Positions 47,186 to 63,730 are shown, numbered from the stretch's first letter. The stretch: 64,000 nucleotides of DNA from Parelaphostrongylus tenuis (GCA_019055375.1 JAHQIW010007237.1:310001-374000), one strand, 5' to 3'. Numbers and translations: made by a program. Notes: generated by a model not told the origin, from the sequence alone.

Positions 47186-48780
47186 CAATAAGCATTAAAG
47201 TTACCAACTTCAAATCTGTTCATCGAAGAAGCATACTGGAACTGAAATGGATACGTCGAAGCTCCCACAATCAAGAAGTTTTGCTTGCGAATGTCATTCG
47301 TGAACATTTTGTAGAAGTGTGTTGATACCGCCCATCCCAGCAATAGCAATGAATTCCAGTATCATTGAAAGTCTACCAGGCATGAGGTGTTAAAGTGTTC
47401 AATCACTTCTCGTGCCATGATCACTGATCATCTCGTCGTTATCACTTTCGTTCACTATCACCAATCAATTCGCTGTTGACGGCTAGCTTCTCATTTTTTT
47501 ATGTAAAAACACAGCTTACTTCGCTTGCCACTGACATGATTCTATCAATTATATCTCATATGGAAAAAATGAGAAAAAGATAGATTTCTCGACCGCTAAT
47601 TTAGTTACTGATTTGCAATGGTTAGTAGACTCATAGTCATCGTAACGAACTTGCGGATATGAAAAAACAACCGCATTATTGTATATATTATGAGACTTTT
47701 CCAAAGACTGTTAGCGATGTATATATTGAACGGTGCACAGATTTCCCTAATAATACACAAAAGTTTCATGTCTCGAAAGTAAAAGATTAGTAATAAACAC
47801 AGGTGATAAGGTGATTATAAAAAGCTAAAAAGCCACGAATGGATGGACGCGACTCAACTCCCTCCCGTTTCTGGTCGAATGTTTTGCATACCACTCAACA
47901 ATCTTGGATGTATCTGGATGCTGCCCAACTGGCGAGGCAGCCAAGACCGAAACATGTGTATTGGGCTCTATAATTGCCAAAAAGAGACCACATGAATGGC
48001 TCAAAAGATAAATATCAGATATATTGAAACCTTGGATGTACGATTACAACATCATGGTATGCTGAAAAGAAGACAGAGCGTTTTGCTACGAAAGAGTTTG
48101 GAAATAACTAGCTGATGAAAGGCATAATATGGAGAGATATTTGTTTCTAGAGAACAAAGGGAATGGAGGACAAAGAGGACCGTAGACTTGAAATAAGCGT
48201 TAGCGCATTTTTCAAATGACTCGTCTTTACATATAGCGGATCCGAGCACTTCTTCTATTCGATTTCGACTTCTTGTTAAGCAATACAGATCCGCTTTCTC
48301 TAGAGGATGTTGATGTTAGAAAAGAATTTTTGATAAACCTTCGTTGAAGTTTCTCCAAAAGCAGAAGTTTGACCCCAGCGAAACCCGTTTCATTTAATGA
48401 CTTTGGCAAACATCAGGGAAACCTGTTACTCATTACAATATGTTCTAAGTGTATAGTGTCACTCAAAGGTCATAAATAGCACAGTTCCATAACGGCTATT
48501 CCTCGCTGAGTTTGATAAGATAAGATACGAAAGAGCCCCGCAAAGGTAGCCACAGCTGCATGCACGAATGGACAAGAGCGTAGAGCATTCCTGGAATGGA
48601 CTTGGGGTGCTTTTTTGAGTAATCCGGTCGTAATTCTTGTCCCTAAACTTCTCAAAAAACTTGAATAAATCCTCGCAGATTGGAGCGCAAGGTCCATAAT
48701 TTTATAAAAAATAAAACAAATGTACATATGTATATGCTGCAACATACAGAAGATATCCCATAACGTTAAGTGATATGCAC
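47186..48780. other. No recognisable gene
   Basis: AT-rich. The minus frame at 48227-48409 ends in a SINE A tail fragment (GCTCGGATCCGC complement near 48235), so it is not a gene. Confidence 0.4.
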
Positions 48781-48784
48781 AACT

Positions 48785-48995
48785 TTGAACGTCGTACAGG
48801 ATTCGAACCCGGATTGCACCGTATCCGAGGGCACTTGCTAACAACTGCATTATTGGCGCTCCTGTTTTGCCCTTACTCTTCTCTTCCTGCACACAAATCT
48901 ATCGATCTCTCAGCAACGCCATAGTGCAGCGGTAGTAAACGCCTCCCGGAAAAGGTGAAATGTGGGTTTAAATTTCGTACGCACAAACTTCCAAT
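48785..48995. repeat. Inverted pair of family C SINE heads
   Basis: Minus copy about 48785-48875 (GATTCGAACCCGGATTGCAC) and plus copy about 48912-48995 (CATAGTGCAGCGGTAGTAAA, GTGGGTTTAAATTTC). Confidence 0.65.
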
Positions 48996-50129
48996 ATCGC
49001 TCAAATTATTGGATATATGTTTGTAACATTTGATCGTACATACAGAAAACAGATTTTAAGAAAGTCCTTAACATCACGAACGAAAAGGTCATTTATGGAA
49101 TACACCTAAGAGCAAACACTAAGATCGCTTCTGGCCACTTCATAGGCTCTTACAAGCCAACTAAGTCACGTTATCCAGTGATATTATTAATTGGGCTCAA
49201 AATCCCCCACAAAAGAGGGAGATTCGACTTGTATGTTAAAAAGCATGCGTATTTCAGAACGAACAGGTAACATAGTCTGAGAGAATGTTTCAAGCCATTC
49301 ACCAGGTCTACTAAGGCACCTCTAGTGCCCGAAGTACGTATCGACTTCCTCGCAAGCCTCATCAGTTGCACATGTCATTCGCCTAATCGCCTTTTCTATT
49401 AGGAAACGTCGCCGAAGATTTAACACTGCATATCAAATAGGAAAGATCACTTGATATGGTGCTCTTCCACACTGATTGATTGCCGACTGCCTGGCTTATG
49501 GCTATCACGGGGAATACGTAATATTGGGACAATCAGCCAAATGGAATGTGCTACTGAAAAAGTCGGAATATACTTCTAGCATTGGAGGTTCTATACCAGA
49601 CCTCATGAGAGGCTTCACACATTCTATGATTACACTGAATCCTCTAAGCGAAGGTCTGAAATAATCGATTGAAAGGGATCACGAGAAAGATTTGGCGTAA
49701 GCGTTTGGATGTATTTTGCTGAAGATGAAATAAAAAATGGTGTAAATAAGCAACAAGTATATTCTTGTGAAGTACGAAAACAATCATGGTACGGAGTGCA
49801 AAGGAATCAGCACTTCAGCAGTCAGAACATATTTCGCTCATGGAGCACCAAAAACTTGGGAAACTAAACAAACTGACAGTTCTACGACCTCCTACCTCAA
49901 CAAGGTCATCGTGTTCAACGACGTCCACGTCCTGAAGACAGTGGGAATCGGTCACGTTCATTCACTGAAAGAACACACCAAAATTCGAACTCTGTAGATT
50001 TGTGGAAAAAAACGAGTACGAACAGAAAAAGCGCGTAGATCACGAGACAGAGCTTCTCACCAGTAGATCACAAATGGGAGAAGGAAGGGATCCAAGACAA
50101 GAGAACAAACCCAGCAAACCCAACCTGGC
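48996..50129. other. Region upstream of rpn-8 with a family F repeat
   Basis: A family F copy lies at about 49265-49385. Between 49788 and 50030 overlapping plus frames look protein-like (SALQQSEHISLMEHQKLGKL in one, RPRPEDSGNRSRSFTERTHQ in another) but are out of frame with each other and unsupported. They may be a dead coding fragment. Confidence 0.3.
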
Positions 50130-50425
50130 TTGGAAAGCCCCTGGCCGACGAACTGCTGGCTTGGTCCATACAGTTCAAATTGTGCACAAATTTACGCGAT
50201 AGCACAGACTATGCCACTTAGTTTGCGCCTGAGGTGATTAATTATCAGGTGATAAAAAGAAAGAGATAGCATCGACGGCATGAAAACAGAACCACGACCG
50301 CACAAGCCCGGGTTCGATCCCACACCTGTTACCTGCCGGCCGCCGACGAACTGGTATATGGTCTGTACAGTTCAAATTGTGCACCGTCGTACGCGATATC
50401 GCAGAACACACATCCTAATTCACGC
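50130..50425 (+). repeat. Two tandem tRNA-like repeats (family G)
   Basis: Both copies (about 50130-50215 and 50285-50420) share GCCGACGAACTG, GGTC...TACAGTTCAAATTGTGCAC and an ACGCGATA-GCAGA end. The second has a B-box-like GGGTTCGATCCC. They lie about 340 bases upstream of rpn-8. Confidence 0.65.
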
Positions 50426-50760
50426 CTGATTTTTATTCAAGGATGATATTTCTGCCACGAGGTCGTGCAGCACCCTTCCCTTCGTCTGTCTCGTTCTTTG
50501 GCCGGGGACGAGTGATCTCTCTTGCCTTTTTAGTTTTATTATTTCACTCCGAGGACTGACAATCCTCTCATCTCGCCGTTATCGATCGATCATTGATTTT
50601 TTTTCGTGGTTTATCTAATTCCACGGGTCTCTGGGGGGAAACCAGAACTACGATCGGGACGTTATAAGGCGAAAAAGCTATTCTAAAAGTTTCGTGATTT
50701 CAGCTAAACCGTCGGAAAAACCATTATCATCCGAAGTTTCAGTGTAAATGTTTCAGGAGA
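50426..50760 (+). promoter_or_regulatory. Upstream region and trans-splice acceptor of rpn-8
   Basis: TAAATGTTTCAG ends four bases before the rpn-8 ATG, a good spliced-leader acceptor. No TATA box identified with confidence. Confidence 0.5.
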
Positions 50761-55085
<4,325 letters not shown>

Positions 55086-55294
55086 TCTGTTTACCCATGA
55101 CTTCAAGACTAACTGGTCTCACATTTCGTCCTCGGTATAGAGTATGTTGTCGCAAAAATTATAACTTTTCTCTCACTTCAATAACGGTCGCGAGTGCGAT
55201 CGAAGTGAGCAGGACTAACCACCTCGGTTCTTGAAAAAAAAAGTCTCTATTCTATATAATGTTCATTGTTTTAGTACTAATGATTTTCATTTGC

Positions 55295-55423
55295 TCATGA
55301 TATCACATCAGTGTACAAATGATTGGTCACGTAGGTGTTCATGTCGTACTGAGGCACATACTCCAAAATCTCATCGCTTTTGTTAATTTGTCTGCGTTTT
55401 GTTGACCACAAACGAGAAATCAT
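55295..55423 (-). CDS. Candidate 42-residue small protein or orphan exon
   Basis: A minus-strand ATG frame follows a CGATAG acceptor-like site by eight bases. It encodes MISRLWSTKRRQ, then SDEILEYVPQYDMNTYVTNH, ending VIS-stop. Composition is protein-like: a basic start, then acidic/aromatic. It faces the 3' end of rpn-8 with 210 bases between. A GTGATA donor just before the stop could also continue it. Family not recognised; chance ORF remains possible. Confidence 0.32.
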   Translation of the reverse strand: MISRLWSTKRRQINKSDEILEYVPQYDMNTYVTNHLYTDVIS

Positions 55424-56579
55424 GAGTTCTGGCTATCGTTCCCCTTTGAGATTCTGTTGCTATACTATGAAACGACATATAGTGTGGAGGTAAAATATTG
55501 TCTCTAATTAGAGTTGTCTTAGTGCTGTTTCAATCATCATCACCACGTCATTCATAGCCACTTAATGCGTACAAATCTCTTTGTACGTAGATTTTGAAGA
55601 GCCGGTTTTGATTTAGAGTAAACCAACTCTTGTTCCAACCCTCCGACGACGCTCGATTCTATATCTGCCGTGAGACCCGAAAAAATAGAGGGGGAGGTTT
55701 ACTAGTTTCCTAGAAATTATTGTTGTACTATCAGATTTTTTTGGAAGGAAAAAGGGAGAAAAAAGAAAGGAATTTTGCGTTAGAGAAAGGCAAGTTTATT
55801 TGCGCATTTGAGAAACTGTTCAGTTGTGCCACGATCACTTGATCGCACGGTCGGTGAAGGGGCTAACATCCGGTCGGAAATTGAAGTTTGCAGTACTACG
55901 TTTCCCTTTATGAAGTTTTGCATAAACCCTAATATATAAAACGTCCTCCAGAAGGCACGTTCTTCAGTAGTCTTTGCCTTATTGCCTTTTATCGATCCAC
56001 TGTACGAAATTTGCGAAAAATTCGAAATGTTTTCGTGAGTTCATAACTATTGCAGTTGGCTGAAAAATGTCTTAAGTGGGTTTACACTCTGAAGAAGCAT
56101 TCAGATAAAGCGATTTGAACTGTTGCTTTTCTAGAGCTTTGTGAGCGTTTCAGGTGATGCGGACAAGTATTTTTCCTACTTATTTTTGCTATATGTGTCT
56201 CTACTCTAGCAGGGAAAAAACAGCACGGTTTCACTTAAGGCAAATTTAGAGATCTTCCGTGTGATTTTTATACCCTTCGTCTCCTGTTTATCCGATACTT
56301 AGGACAACCATTGTTATGAACTTCTCCAGATATTTTCTCACAGCTAATGCTTGAATGACAAAAAGTTGACGAATCAGAGATGCAGAACTTGAAGGCACAA
56401 CACTTTGTTAATTTATTTAAACCACTTAGATGAACAAATTATGGAACCAGCGTTTTCATTCTCACTCGAAAGCATCCAATCCATGTTGCTAGAAGGCTCA
56501 AAAATCTCCGGATTTCTAATTCTAACTTCTCAAAGTATTGATGATAATCTGATGGATCATATGACGTGTTTGGTGCCTT
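55424..56579. other. Intergenic, no gene recognised
   Basis: Nothing supportable. A 91-codon plus frame at 56405-56680 runs into the fold-back arm that follows. Confidence 0.4.
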
Positions 56580-57165
56580 TTGTGGGGTGTGGTAGGGCAC
56601 TTATCAATGCTAAACGGGTCTGTTTCGCCCTTGCAAGCTCATCGATAGCAGATTGCTTTTTGGTTCCGTCGATCCCTTGAGGACACAGCCTAACTTATAG
56701 AGACATCGACGCCGAATAACAAATCGCAGCAAATCAGGTGATAGAGTCGCTAACATTGCAGTGACCAACAACCGAGCCCTTGGCTGGTTGAATGAATCAT
56801 ACCTCTCCATTGACTGTTTTTACACACCTCGCTCAAAAACGACAATAATCTGATAATCACATAACTTCTTTTGAGCTTCTTATGAGGTGTGATAGGGCAC
56901 TCAGACACCTCCCTTGACTTATATACCTGATTTATCACCTGACTTGCGGTGATCTGTTATTCGGCGTCGATTCCTGTATAAGTAGGGTGCATCCCTAAAA
57001 AACTGGGTGGACCGCAATCACTGTGTTAACGATGAGTCTGCAAAGGCGAAACGGGCCCGTCTGGTAGTGCGTAAGTGCTCTACCAGTCCCTACAGAAGGC
57101 TCAAAACAAGTTATGTGATTGTCAGATTGTTGTTTTTGAGCGAGGTCTATAACAACAGTCGCATG
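56580..57165. repeat. Nested fold-back repeat, about 580 bases
   Basis: Three concentric arm pairs: about 56583-56655 with 57015-57095 (ACGGGCCCGTTTCGCC-like); 56685-56745 with 56922-56990 (GACGCCGAATAACA and its complement); and 56820-56880 with 57097-57140 (CTCGCTCAAAAACGACAA-like). A GGTGTGATAGGGCACT motif appears a third time near 56885. The two short frames here are by-products. Confidence 0.75.
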
Positions 57166-58962
57166 ATGACTGGTAGGTATTCGTCTTATTTCTGTAAAAA
57201 CATAAATTGATCACATCTTCGTAGAAATGTTCATGGCTGACAAATCTGCCTAGATGTAATCTTATCGTAACCAGGCGATTAATATGAAAATATGTTTTGG
57301 TAGATCCGGGCGACTTACATCATCTGTCCTTTCGTTTATTACCGAGTTACTGAAGAGAGCACCAGCAAACTGCATTCGTTCCCTAGCGTATCAGAGTCGG
57401 GTAAACCACCGGAAGTACACTGCACTTTTGATTTGATGCCGTTTCCTGTCCTATTTTCGGCAAGAGAATGACTCAGGGTAAACGTAGACCTCTCTTCCTT
57501 TCCTTCTTTTCAGACCTGACAGACATTTTCAGGGCTGAAATCCGATTTATATCCTAGTTCGACACCTAGAAAGGATTTTTGAATGCTTTGCAGACGCACT
57601 CATAAGTGAATCTTATCCTCTCATTAAGTCCATAAAGTGGTTATCGTCTGTCACAAGAAATGATTTTTAGAATCAAGATATGAAACTTGTTGAGATTTTA
57701 GGATCATTCTCGGTTACCTAGTTAGGAAGAACTGTGATGACAATGTACACTTACGCTGAAGTCGAAAACTTGGCTTGGTATTTTAGTACCAACAGGAATG
57801 AAGTCATCCCCTATTAAACATCGTTTATATTACAAGAATAAGAAGTGGAATGGAAACAAGAGAGGAATGCTTTTCTCTTGATAAGGACAAATTCCCATCA
57901 AAAAGCCCGTTCTTAGCTCTTTCTGCTCCGCTTACTCTTGACGCAAAAGATTCTTTGGAAAAAGCAAGAGAAAGCATTCCACTTCGATAATGATAGTTAT
58001 AAGTCGACAAAGTCTGAAAATGAATAACGAGAATCTACGTGGGATATGGAAATGGATTACCTAAGTAATCATATTGCTTCATTATGAAGACACCGTAATC
58101 TGGATCTATGGGAGACAATCTACATCTAAAAAGTAGCTAGAGCTTGAAAAAGATTATTCTCTAACACAGTGGCTCTCATTGGTTGTTTTTTTTTTCTCCA
58201 AATAAACTATCGTAGGTGTGTCTCATCTTGTGTACTGATTATTGAACTATTAGAATGGTCGTCGTGAAAATCTCCACTCACCCTTACCTTCACAACGTGA
58301 AAGAGTTGCCAAGAAGGTTTGTTCCGAGCACACCGATTCGTTCAGGATTGCTAGAGACATTTCACACCAACGAGTTGGTGTCGTCTTATTAAACATTTCA
58401 CATCCTGTGGATTTCAGTCTTAATACTTTATCTTCTTCATGTGCTTGACATATAACACTCTAAGACACATTCCATGCCATATCACAAACATCTTAAAGTT
58501 CTTGACTTGAATAAACTGACTAGACCTCGAAAAAAGACGGCTGAAATCATTCTCAGATTATATTGCTCGTATCAGCCGCAAGGAATCGCTGTAGAACGAC
58601 TGGTCAGTGACATCTTCACCTGACGAGGGTTTATAATTGTTCGATGCTCAATCCCTATGATAAGAGGCGGGTGGCCGAGAAAATCTCATTAATGGTGGCG
58701 AAAACGTCAAAACTTGCGCAGTATGACAGGTGATGCCGATCAATTAAGCTGTCTTCACAAAGCCACTCTCAGCTTTGCAACTTAAATATAATTCCTATCC
58801 ATCATATCATTCCATTTTTTACTGCTGTTAATGAGGCAGGTAGCGCAGTGGTTAGTGATGCATTGTATCAGAAGACAGGTAATATGCAATTCGTCGATTC
58901 CATTCCTTCTCTAACATTCTTTTGCAACCAGTCAACTGCCAACTCCTTATCTCGGCTACTTC
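57166..58962. other. Gene-poor stretch with a small fold-back
   Basis: A short inverted repeat (GGAATGCTTTTCTCTTG, about 57865, with its complement near 57963-57980) explains the 61-codon minus frame there. A tRNA-like fragment GGTAGCGCAGTGGTTAGTG lies near 58847. No gene recognised. Confidence 0.4.
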
Positions 58963-59224
58963 CTAGGTTGCAGCATTAGCGACATTCTCAGAGAATACAA
59001 AAGCTTCAAGCAGCAGCCACAACAACGGTGGAATATTCGGAAAACTTTGTAGTCCTTTCAAATCCTCGATAGCAGCTTGTAAATTGTTTCTTGTGCCGCG
59101 CAACACACCTTCACCAAGATTTTTTGCAGGGCAGCAAACTTCATGCCAAAACATGGAAACTCTTCCCCACGATCCTGGATCGAACGAAGCGAGAATCATA
59201 TAATAACCAGAAGATTTGGATAGC
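58963..59224 (-). CDS. Orphan terminal exon, unknown protein
   Basis: After a TTTTCTAG acceptor on the minus strand, about 87 codons to a stop encode LSKSSGYYMILASFDPGSWG, FWHEVCCPAKNLGEGVL and a hydrophobic end with PPLLWLLLEAF. It is protein-like but matches no family I know. A SINE piece lies just upstream and the next gene-like exons (59896 onward) end before it, so the rest of the gene is missing or decayed. Confidence 0.28.
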
Positions 59225-59895
59225 CTAGAAAATACAAAATACTTCACTGAGCGCCACCGGAAAGGGTGAGACGTGGGTTTAACTACCGACTAGGGTTCAA
59301 AGCTTGCATATTATACAGCAGTGCTTTGAAACATTAATGGCTCGTGCGAGACGCACTCATAACAGTTTCACTACTTCTAAGAGACGACTCCACATTTGGT
59401 TATATGAATTTCCTGCTAAAAGTGTTAGTGACTCTTAGTAGACTTGCTGAGACTAGCGTCAGCTCCTACAATGCTGAGAAGCGTTGATGACTCACCCACG
59501 AACACGATCAACAAAAATTCTACAAGATATGACCTCTTTGTAACTAAAAATGTTTTTCAAAATATTTTATATTTGAAAGCATGCAAATGTTGAAAAACAG
59601 CATAAATCAAAAACAAATCCCTATATTAATCACGGAAAAAATACAAATGCAACAATTTACAAGATACACCGTAAAAAAAACAGAAACAAACTATAAATCT
59701 GGTACAAAAAACTGTATCAAGAGCTAATATCATCTGTTTACAACGTCCATGGCCATGGGTAGATGCAACGCAGACTTATAATGCATTAGAAACCTAACAA
59801 ATCAAAGTTTTCTCCACAAGAATTTGAGTGTATTTCAGATAATATGATAATATGATAAAAGTACAGTAATATATATCCTCAAAATTTCTTCCTAA
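59225..59895. other. A/T-rich spacer with a SINE fragment
   Basis: A family C-like piece (GTGGGTTTAACTACC) lies at 59255-59320. The rest, 59500-59890, is A-rich without genes and probably holds the 3' region of the coiled-coil locus. Confidence 0.4.
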
Positions 59896-60439
59896 TTAGT
59901 CCATTTTCTCAAGAGAGCTCTTCGAAATTGGACGAGATCTCTCCACTTCCTCCTCAAGTTCATCCAATTCAGCTTCTTCCATTGACGATCTCATGGCCTC
60001 TTTAAGTGCGCGATTTTCTTCGGATGCCTCTTCACTTATAACTTTAACATTCTAACATCAGAATCTGAATAAGGAACCCTCTATAAAAATGACATCGATG
60101 ATTGTCACCATGTAAATGACATTTCAAAACGCTCTTGTATGTATATTTTCAAATTTCAATATTTGCATATCACTTGATAGCGGTGAGCAAAATGTACATG
60201 GGAGAAAACCCACCTCTCCAACACGTCATCAAACTCCGCATCAATGTCGCCGTTCCTGGTTCCAAAACGCCCACAATTGCATTGTCCGGCTGTAAGTGCA
60301 CAGCTCACAGTAACTCAACACAATGTAGTTACACCTCTGAAGCTGTAGTTATTGACCTTTTGGTTACCTCCTGTATTCATTTATTTCCCACCAGCATACA
60401 TTCTATAGTATATAGTACACATTCTATAGTGAGGAGGAA

Positions 60440-60695
60440 GAGGGAGGGAGTGAGAGAGAGGGGAGTGGCTTGTGATGCTCGGCGCGGAATCGATCCCTTT
60501 AGCTTCCAATACTCTCCGGCAATCGATAACAAACGCCCTACACTACGCCAAAAACTGGCTATGCTTAAGATTGCAAGTACATATGTTTAACAAGCATACT
60601 ACGATGTTTGTGAAGAAGGCACAATCTTCATGTGAACAATGAGAGGAAATAAATGGAACGCTAGAAGTAATGGGATCAACACAATAAATTTCGAA
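60440..60695 (+). mobile_element. Diverged SINE, family A, after a purine-rich tract
   Basis: GAGGAAGAGGGAGGGAGTGA (60431 on) precedes AGTGGCTTGTGATGCTCGGC. The middle is CAAAAACTGGCTATGCTTAA and the tail GAACGCTAGAAGTAATGGGA. Inside the last intron of the coiled-coil locus, antisense to it. Confidence 0.65.
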
Positions 60696-61684
60696 AACGG
60701 GTTGGGAAAAATAAAAGGAAACATACATTTATAGCAACATCTCACACTGAATTCACCTTTGGAAAACCGGAATTTCCATCAATTAGCTACAACAGTATCA
60801 TTCAAACGTGCGCACAGCCAACCGGTTGGCCGACTCGTGTGACGGGCGAAATCTTGTGTTTTATTCCGAAATCGAAATGAAATTTGACATCAGTACTTAT
60901 TTATTGATCAGAATTAGCTATGATGCTGTGAAGTGAATTCTCGAGACCGTCAATCTATTGTTCAGCTCACAAAATGGGCTGGAGGCCGGAGCTAGAAGGC
61001 CGCTTGGACTGGATCTGTGGTATATGCGGCGTGAAAGAGTTAGACACTTTGTGCACTTAAGTGTCTTTACAATCACGAATGCCTCAACTTCTGCATACCG
61101 ATATAGTTGTGTTTTTAGGAGACTCGAAATGTTCGTCAGGAGGTCGATTGTCAGCTGAAGAGCGCAACAAGGTGTCATGTTGGTTCTTCTGCAGAGCAGT
61201 CAACTCCACACGTAAGCATGCAAACTCTTTCTCAAGTTCCTGAAATGAATGAAACAGAAAGGATTTACCGTGACAGATTTGAACAACCTTATCAAACAAA
61301 AAAATCTGATATCAATTTAAGATATCACCTTGTCCAGCTTGTTCTGTATCATCTTCTGAATCGCTATGTTTGTTTCTGTTCATGATGTAGCCGACAAACG
61401 CTCATTTTCAGACTAGAAATCTCTACGAATGTCGTAAGGACTCTATAGAAAGAACTACTATGTCTTTGAAAAGTCGGCTAGCTAACCTCTTCCAAATTCC
61501 TCTCTAGCCTTCCAACTTTTAAAGCAAGACGTTCATTTTCAGCTTGCGCGAACGCTCAACGGCATACTTGATTGCTTGCTCACGAGCATCTTCCACAGCT
61601 TGGCGAAAATGCGCCTTGACAAAAAAAACAGTAAACAGGTGAAAAGGATATATATCATTCAAGTGTAGATCGAAGAATGGTGAA

Positions 61685-62045
61685 TGGAATGTAGAACTTT
61701 CCACCTAAGACGAGAGTTGAACCCACGCTTTACCCCATCGGGAGGTGCTACCACTACACCATCGACGCCGCCGCTTTGCTACCGCTTTTTCTTCGATATC
61801 TTCTATCGTAGCTGTCACAACCCCGCTCCCCACATGGGTGAAATGCGAATTCATCTCCTGCCTGATATCGATGTGTGGCTTACCACTTAGCATTCCCAAA
61901 AGAGCATAATCATATGAGGGAGCGTGGCCGAGTGGTTGTAACACTGGGCGTGGGCGGGACTGATTGCCACCTTTCAACACTCTGCGGTCTGGTTAACCTT
62001 ACCATTTGCAGAGAGAGTGATATGCTTGACTGATTTTATTGGGAC
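61685..62045. repeat. SINE cluster in first intron of coiled-coil locus
   Basis: A family C head on the minus strand (61690-61785: GAGTTGAACCCACGC, GGTGCTACCACTACACC) is followed by a family A head on the plus strand (61918-62045: AGCGTGGCCGAGTGGTTGTA). Confidence 0.7.
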
Positions 62046-62487
62046 CAGAAGCAGCCAATTTTCCCACACTTAGAAATTGAAAGATCACGCCTACATGCTC
62101 AATATCCACAACGTTTCTCTCCCAATCGATATCTCTACTCTGTGCAATCAGACGATTATTTTCGGCTTAAAGTTGGTGATTTTCCTGAATAGAGGACTGA
62201 GGGACCATGAAGAGTCCAAAACGTGGAATAGGAGCCCGAATCTTAGTTGACTATATCAGAAATTACGTTAAGAACAGCACATTTGTACAACATTGAACAT
62301 ATAAAATGATACATGTGAGACGATTGAACTCATGTTTACAAATCATAAGTAGCAATGAGTTCTCTACATTTTTTGACTATGTTGATCAAAACCATTTAAA
62401 TAGCTGATTTTCCGAAAATCTTCCTTTCATCTAGTAAGGCTTGTCATTTATTATTACGCTACGTGCCAGTGACTATGTGCCTGACAG

Positions 62488-62775
62488 AGCGCATGTGGCA
62501 CAGTGATTAGAAGTGCTCTGCGTCACAAACAAAGTCAATCGTTCGACCTCACTCTCATGGCTAACCAAGCCATCCTTTCGGGGTCGCTAAAGTGGTACCG
62601 GACTGGTCGTAAACTCGTCTGGAAGGGTAAGCAGCACTGACTCGATAAAGCGGGAGGTCACCGGGAGTCATTTTGAAGACCAGATATGCATTAAACCACT
62701 TTAAGCGAAGGTAAAAATTGAAGATGAATGCATGGTGCATCCCTGTGGATTCGTCAATGCCGAGAGTTTCATTCT
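62488..62775 (+). mobile_element. tRNA-derived SINE, family B
   Basis: Head GCGCATGTGGCACAGTGATT, block GTGGTACCGGACTGGTCGTA, TCGATAAAGCGGGAGGTCAC, tail GAATGCATGGTGCATCCCTG. Plus orientation. Confidence 0.8.
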
Positions 62776-63435
62776 TGTTTCTATGTCTGATGGTTATTTC
62801 TGAGCCATGCATGTGATGTTTTATGGGCACATATGCAGTGCAATACATATGTTTCGGCCGCGTAGCCTCGTCAGTTGCACGATGCCTTTTGTCTGAGTCA
62901 GTCCCTCTTGGGGAATAACCCCCTTACATGGGAAGTCGGCGACCAACGAAGAGGAGAATCTGCATACCATTCGTCATGAAATCTCGCTCAAAGTTCAGTA
63001 TGGTGGCAGCAGCAACGAGATTCGACGAGTCAAACGAGAAGTGCCGATGTGGCCAAAATGGCCAGAAACGTGAAAAAGTCAAAATTTCAAAGTTTTTTCT
63101 AAGTAGATCAAAGTCCTAACGCTGGGACTCCATTTTTACGGAGGCTCAGTTGACTTGCACGAGTTGTCGAGTGATGTGATCACTGTCAATTAGACGATTC
63201 GCGAAAGCCGCGCAGAGAAATCAAAACGCCGATTTTTATAATTCTGTCTCGTCCTCGGTTATCACTGTACACTGGATTGCAATTCACTGCAGATTTTCAA
63301 ATTATTACAACCACCAATCGACTTGTTGAGAGGTTTTTGAATTTAGAGAAATGAGGGACAATACGAGTATGATCAAGGAATCGATGTTTTGTGAGAGTCA
63401 GTACCAAAGAAGGTGAGATCATAAACGATAAAGGC
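62776..63435. other. Spacer with a family F end and one unsupported frame
   Basis: CATATGTTTCGGCC...CCTCGTCAGTTGCACGATG (62845-62890) resembles the end of family F. A 63-codon plus frame at 62928 starts MGSRRPTKRRI and is Lys/Arg-rich but has no context. Nothing else recognised. Confidence 0.35.
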
Positions 63436-63730
63436 TTTGAGTGAGTGGTGCGCAAAACGATGAACCTTAGGCGTGATTTGAACCCGTGTTTAACCCATAC
63501 TGGTGTCACGCGCTACCTTATACCACAGACGTTCATACTCTGCAAGCAGTCCTTTTCCGATATAAAATATCGGAGCCGTTAACGGTTTGTTTCTGACATA
63601 AGCGATGCTTTACATTGAAAAATTAGTGGTGGCTGAGCGGTGGCCCCGTTGGTGTAGCACGAGCCCTGGAATGGGTGAAACCTGGGTTCAACTCCCGATT
63701 GAAGTCATAAATTTTGCATACCACCAAGCA
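63436..63730. repeat. Two family C SINEs in inverted orientation
   Basis: Minus copy about 63440-63545 (GTGATTTGAACCCGTGTTTA) and plus copy about 63630-63728 (CGTTGGTGTAGCACGAGCCC, GGGTTCAACTCCCG) face each other about 85 bases apart. Confidence 0.7.

Larger units (their letters stand above)
59896..62184 (-). pseudogene. Disrupted coiled-coil protein gene, five exons recognised
   Basis: Minus-strand exons 62184-62095, 61614-61487, 61412-61329, 61239-61099 and 60051-59896 have proper acceptors and donors and all junctions in phase 0. They encode heptad-rich sequence with an ENxRL motif three times (AENNRLIAQS, QAENERLALKVGRLERN, SENERLSATS), then ELEKEFACLRVELTALQKNQ and an acidic C-terminus (EEAELDELEEEVERSRPISK, ending EKMD-stop). 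But exon 1 has an in-frame TAA, exon 2 is 128 bases (one short of 3n) and changes frame after AVERSR, and exon 3 has an in-frame TGA. The intact splice frame with three breaks suggests a recent pseudogene, or consensus errors. The N-terminus was not found and the family is unknown. Confidence 0.6.

Noticed and set aside
50002..50202. 66-codon Lys/Glu-rich frame upstream of rpn-8
   Set aside because: Its end lies in the family G repeat and no start or splice support exists.
62928..63119. 63-codon basic frame starting MGSRRPTKRR
   Set aside because: No homologue recognised and no splice or trans-splice context that distinguishes it from chance.
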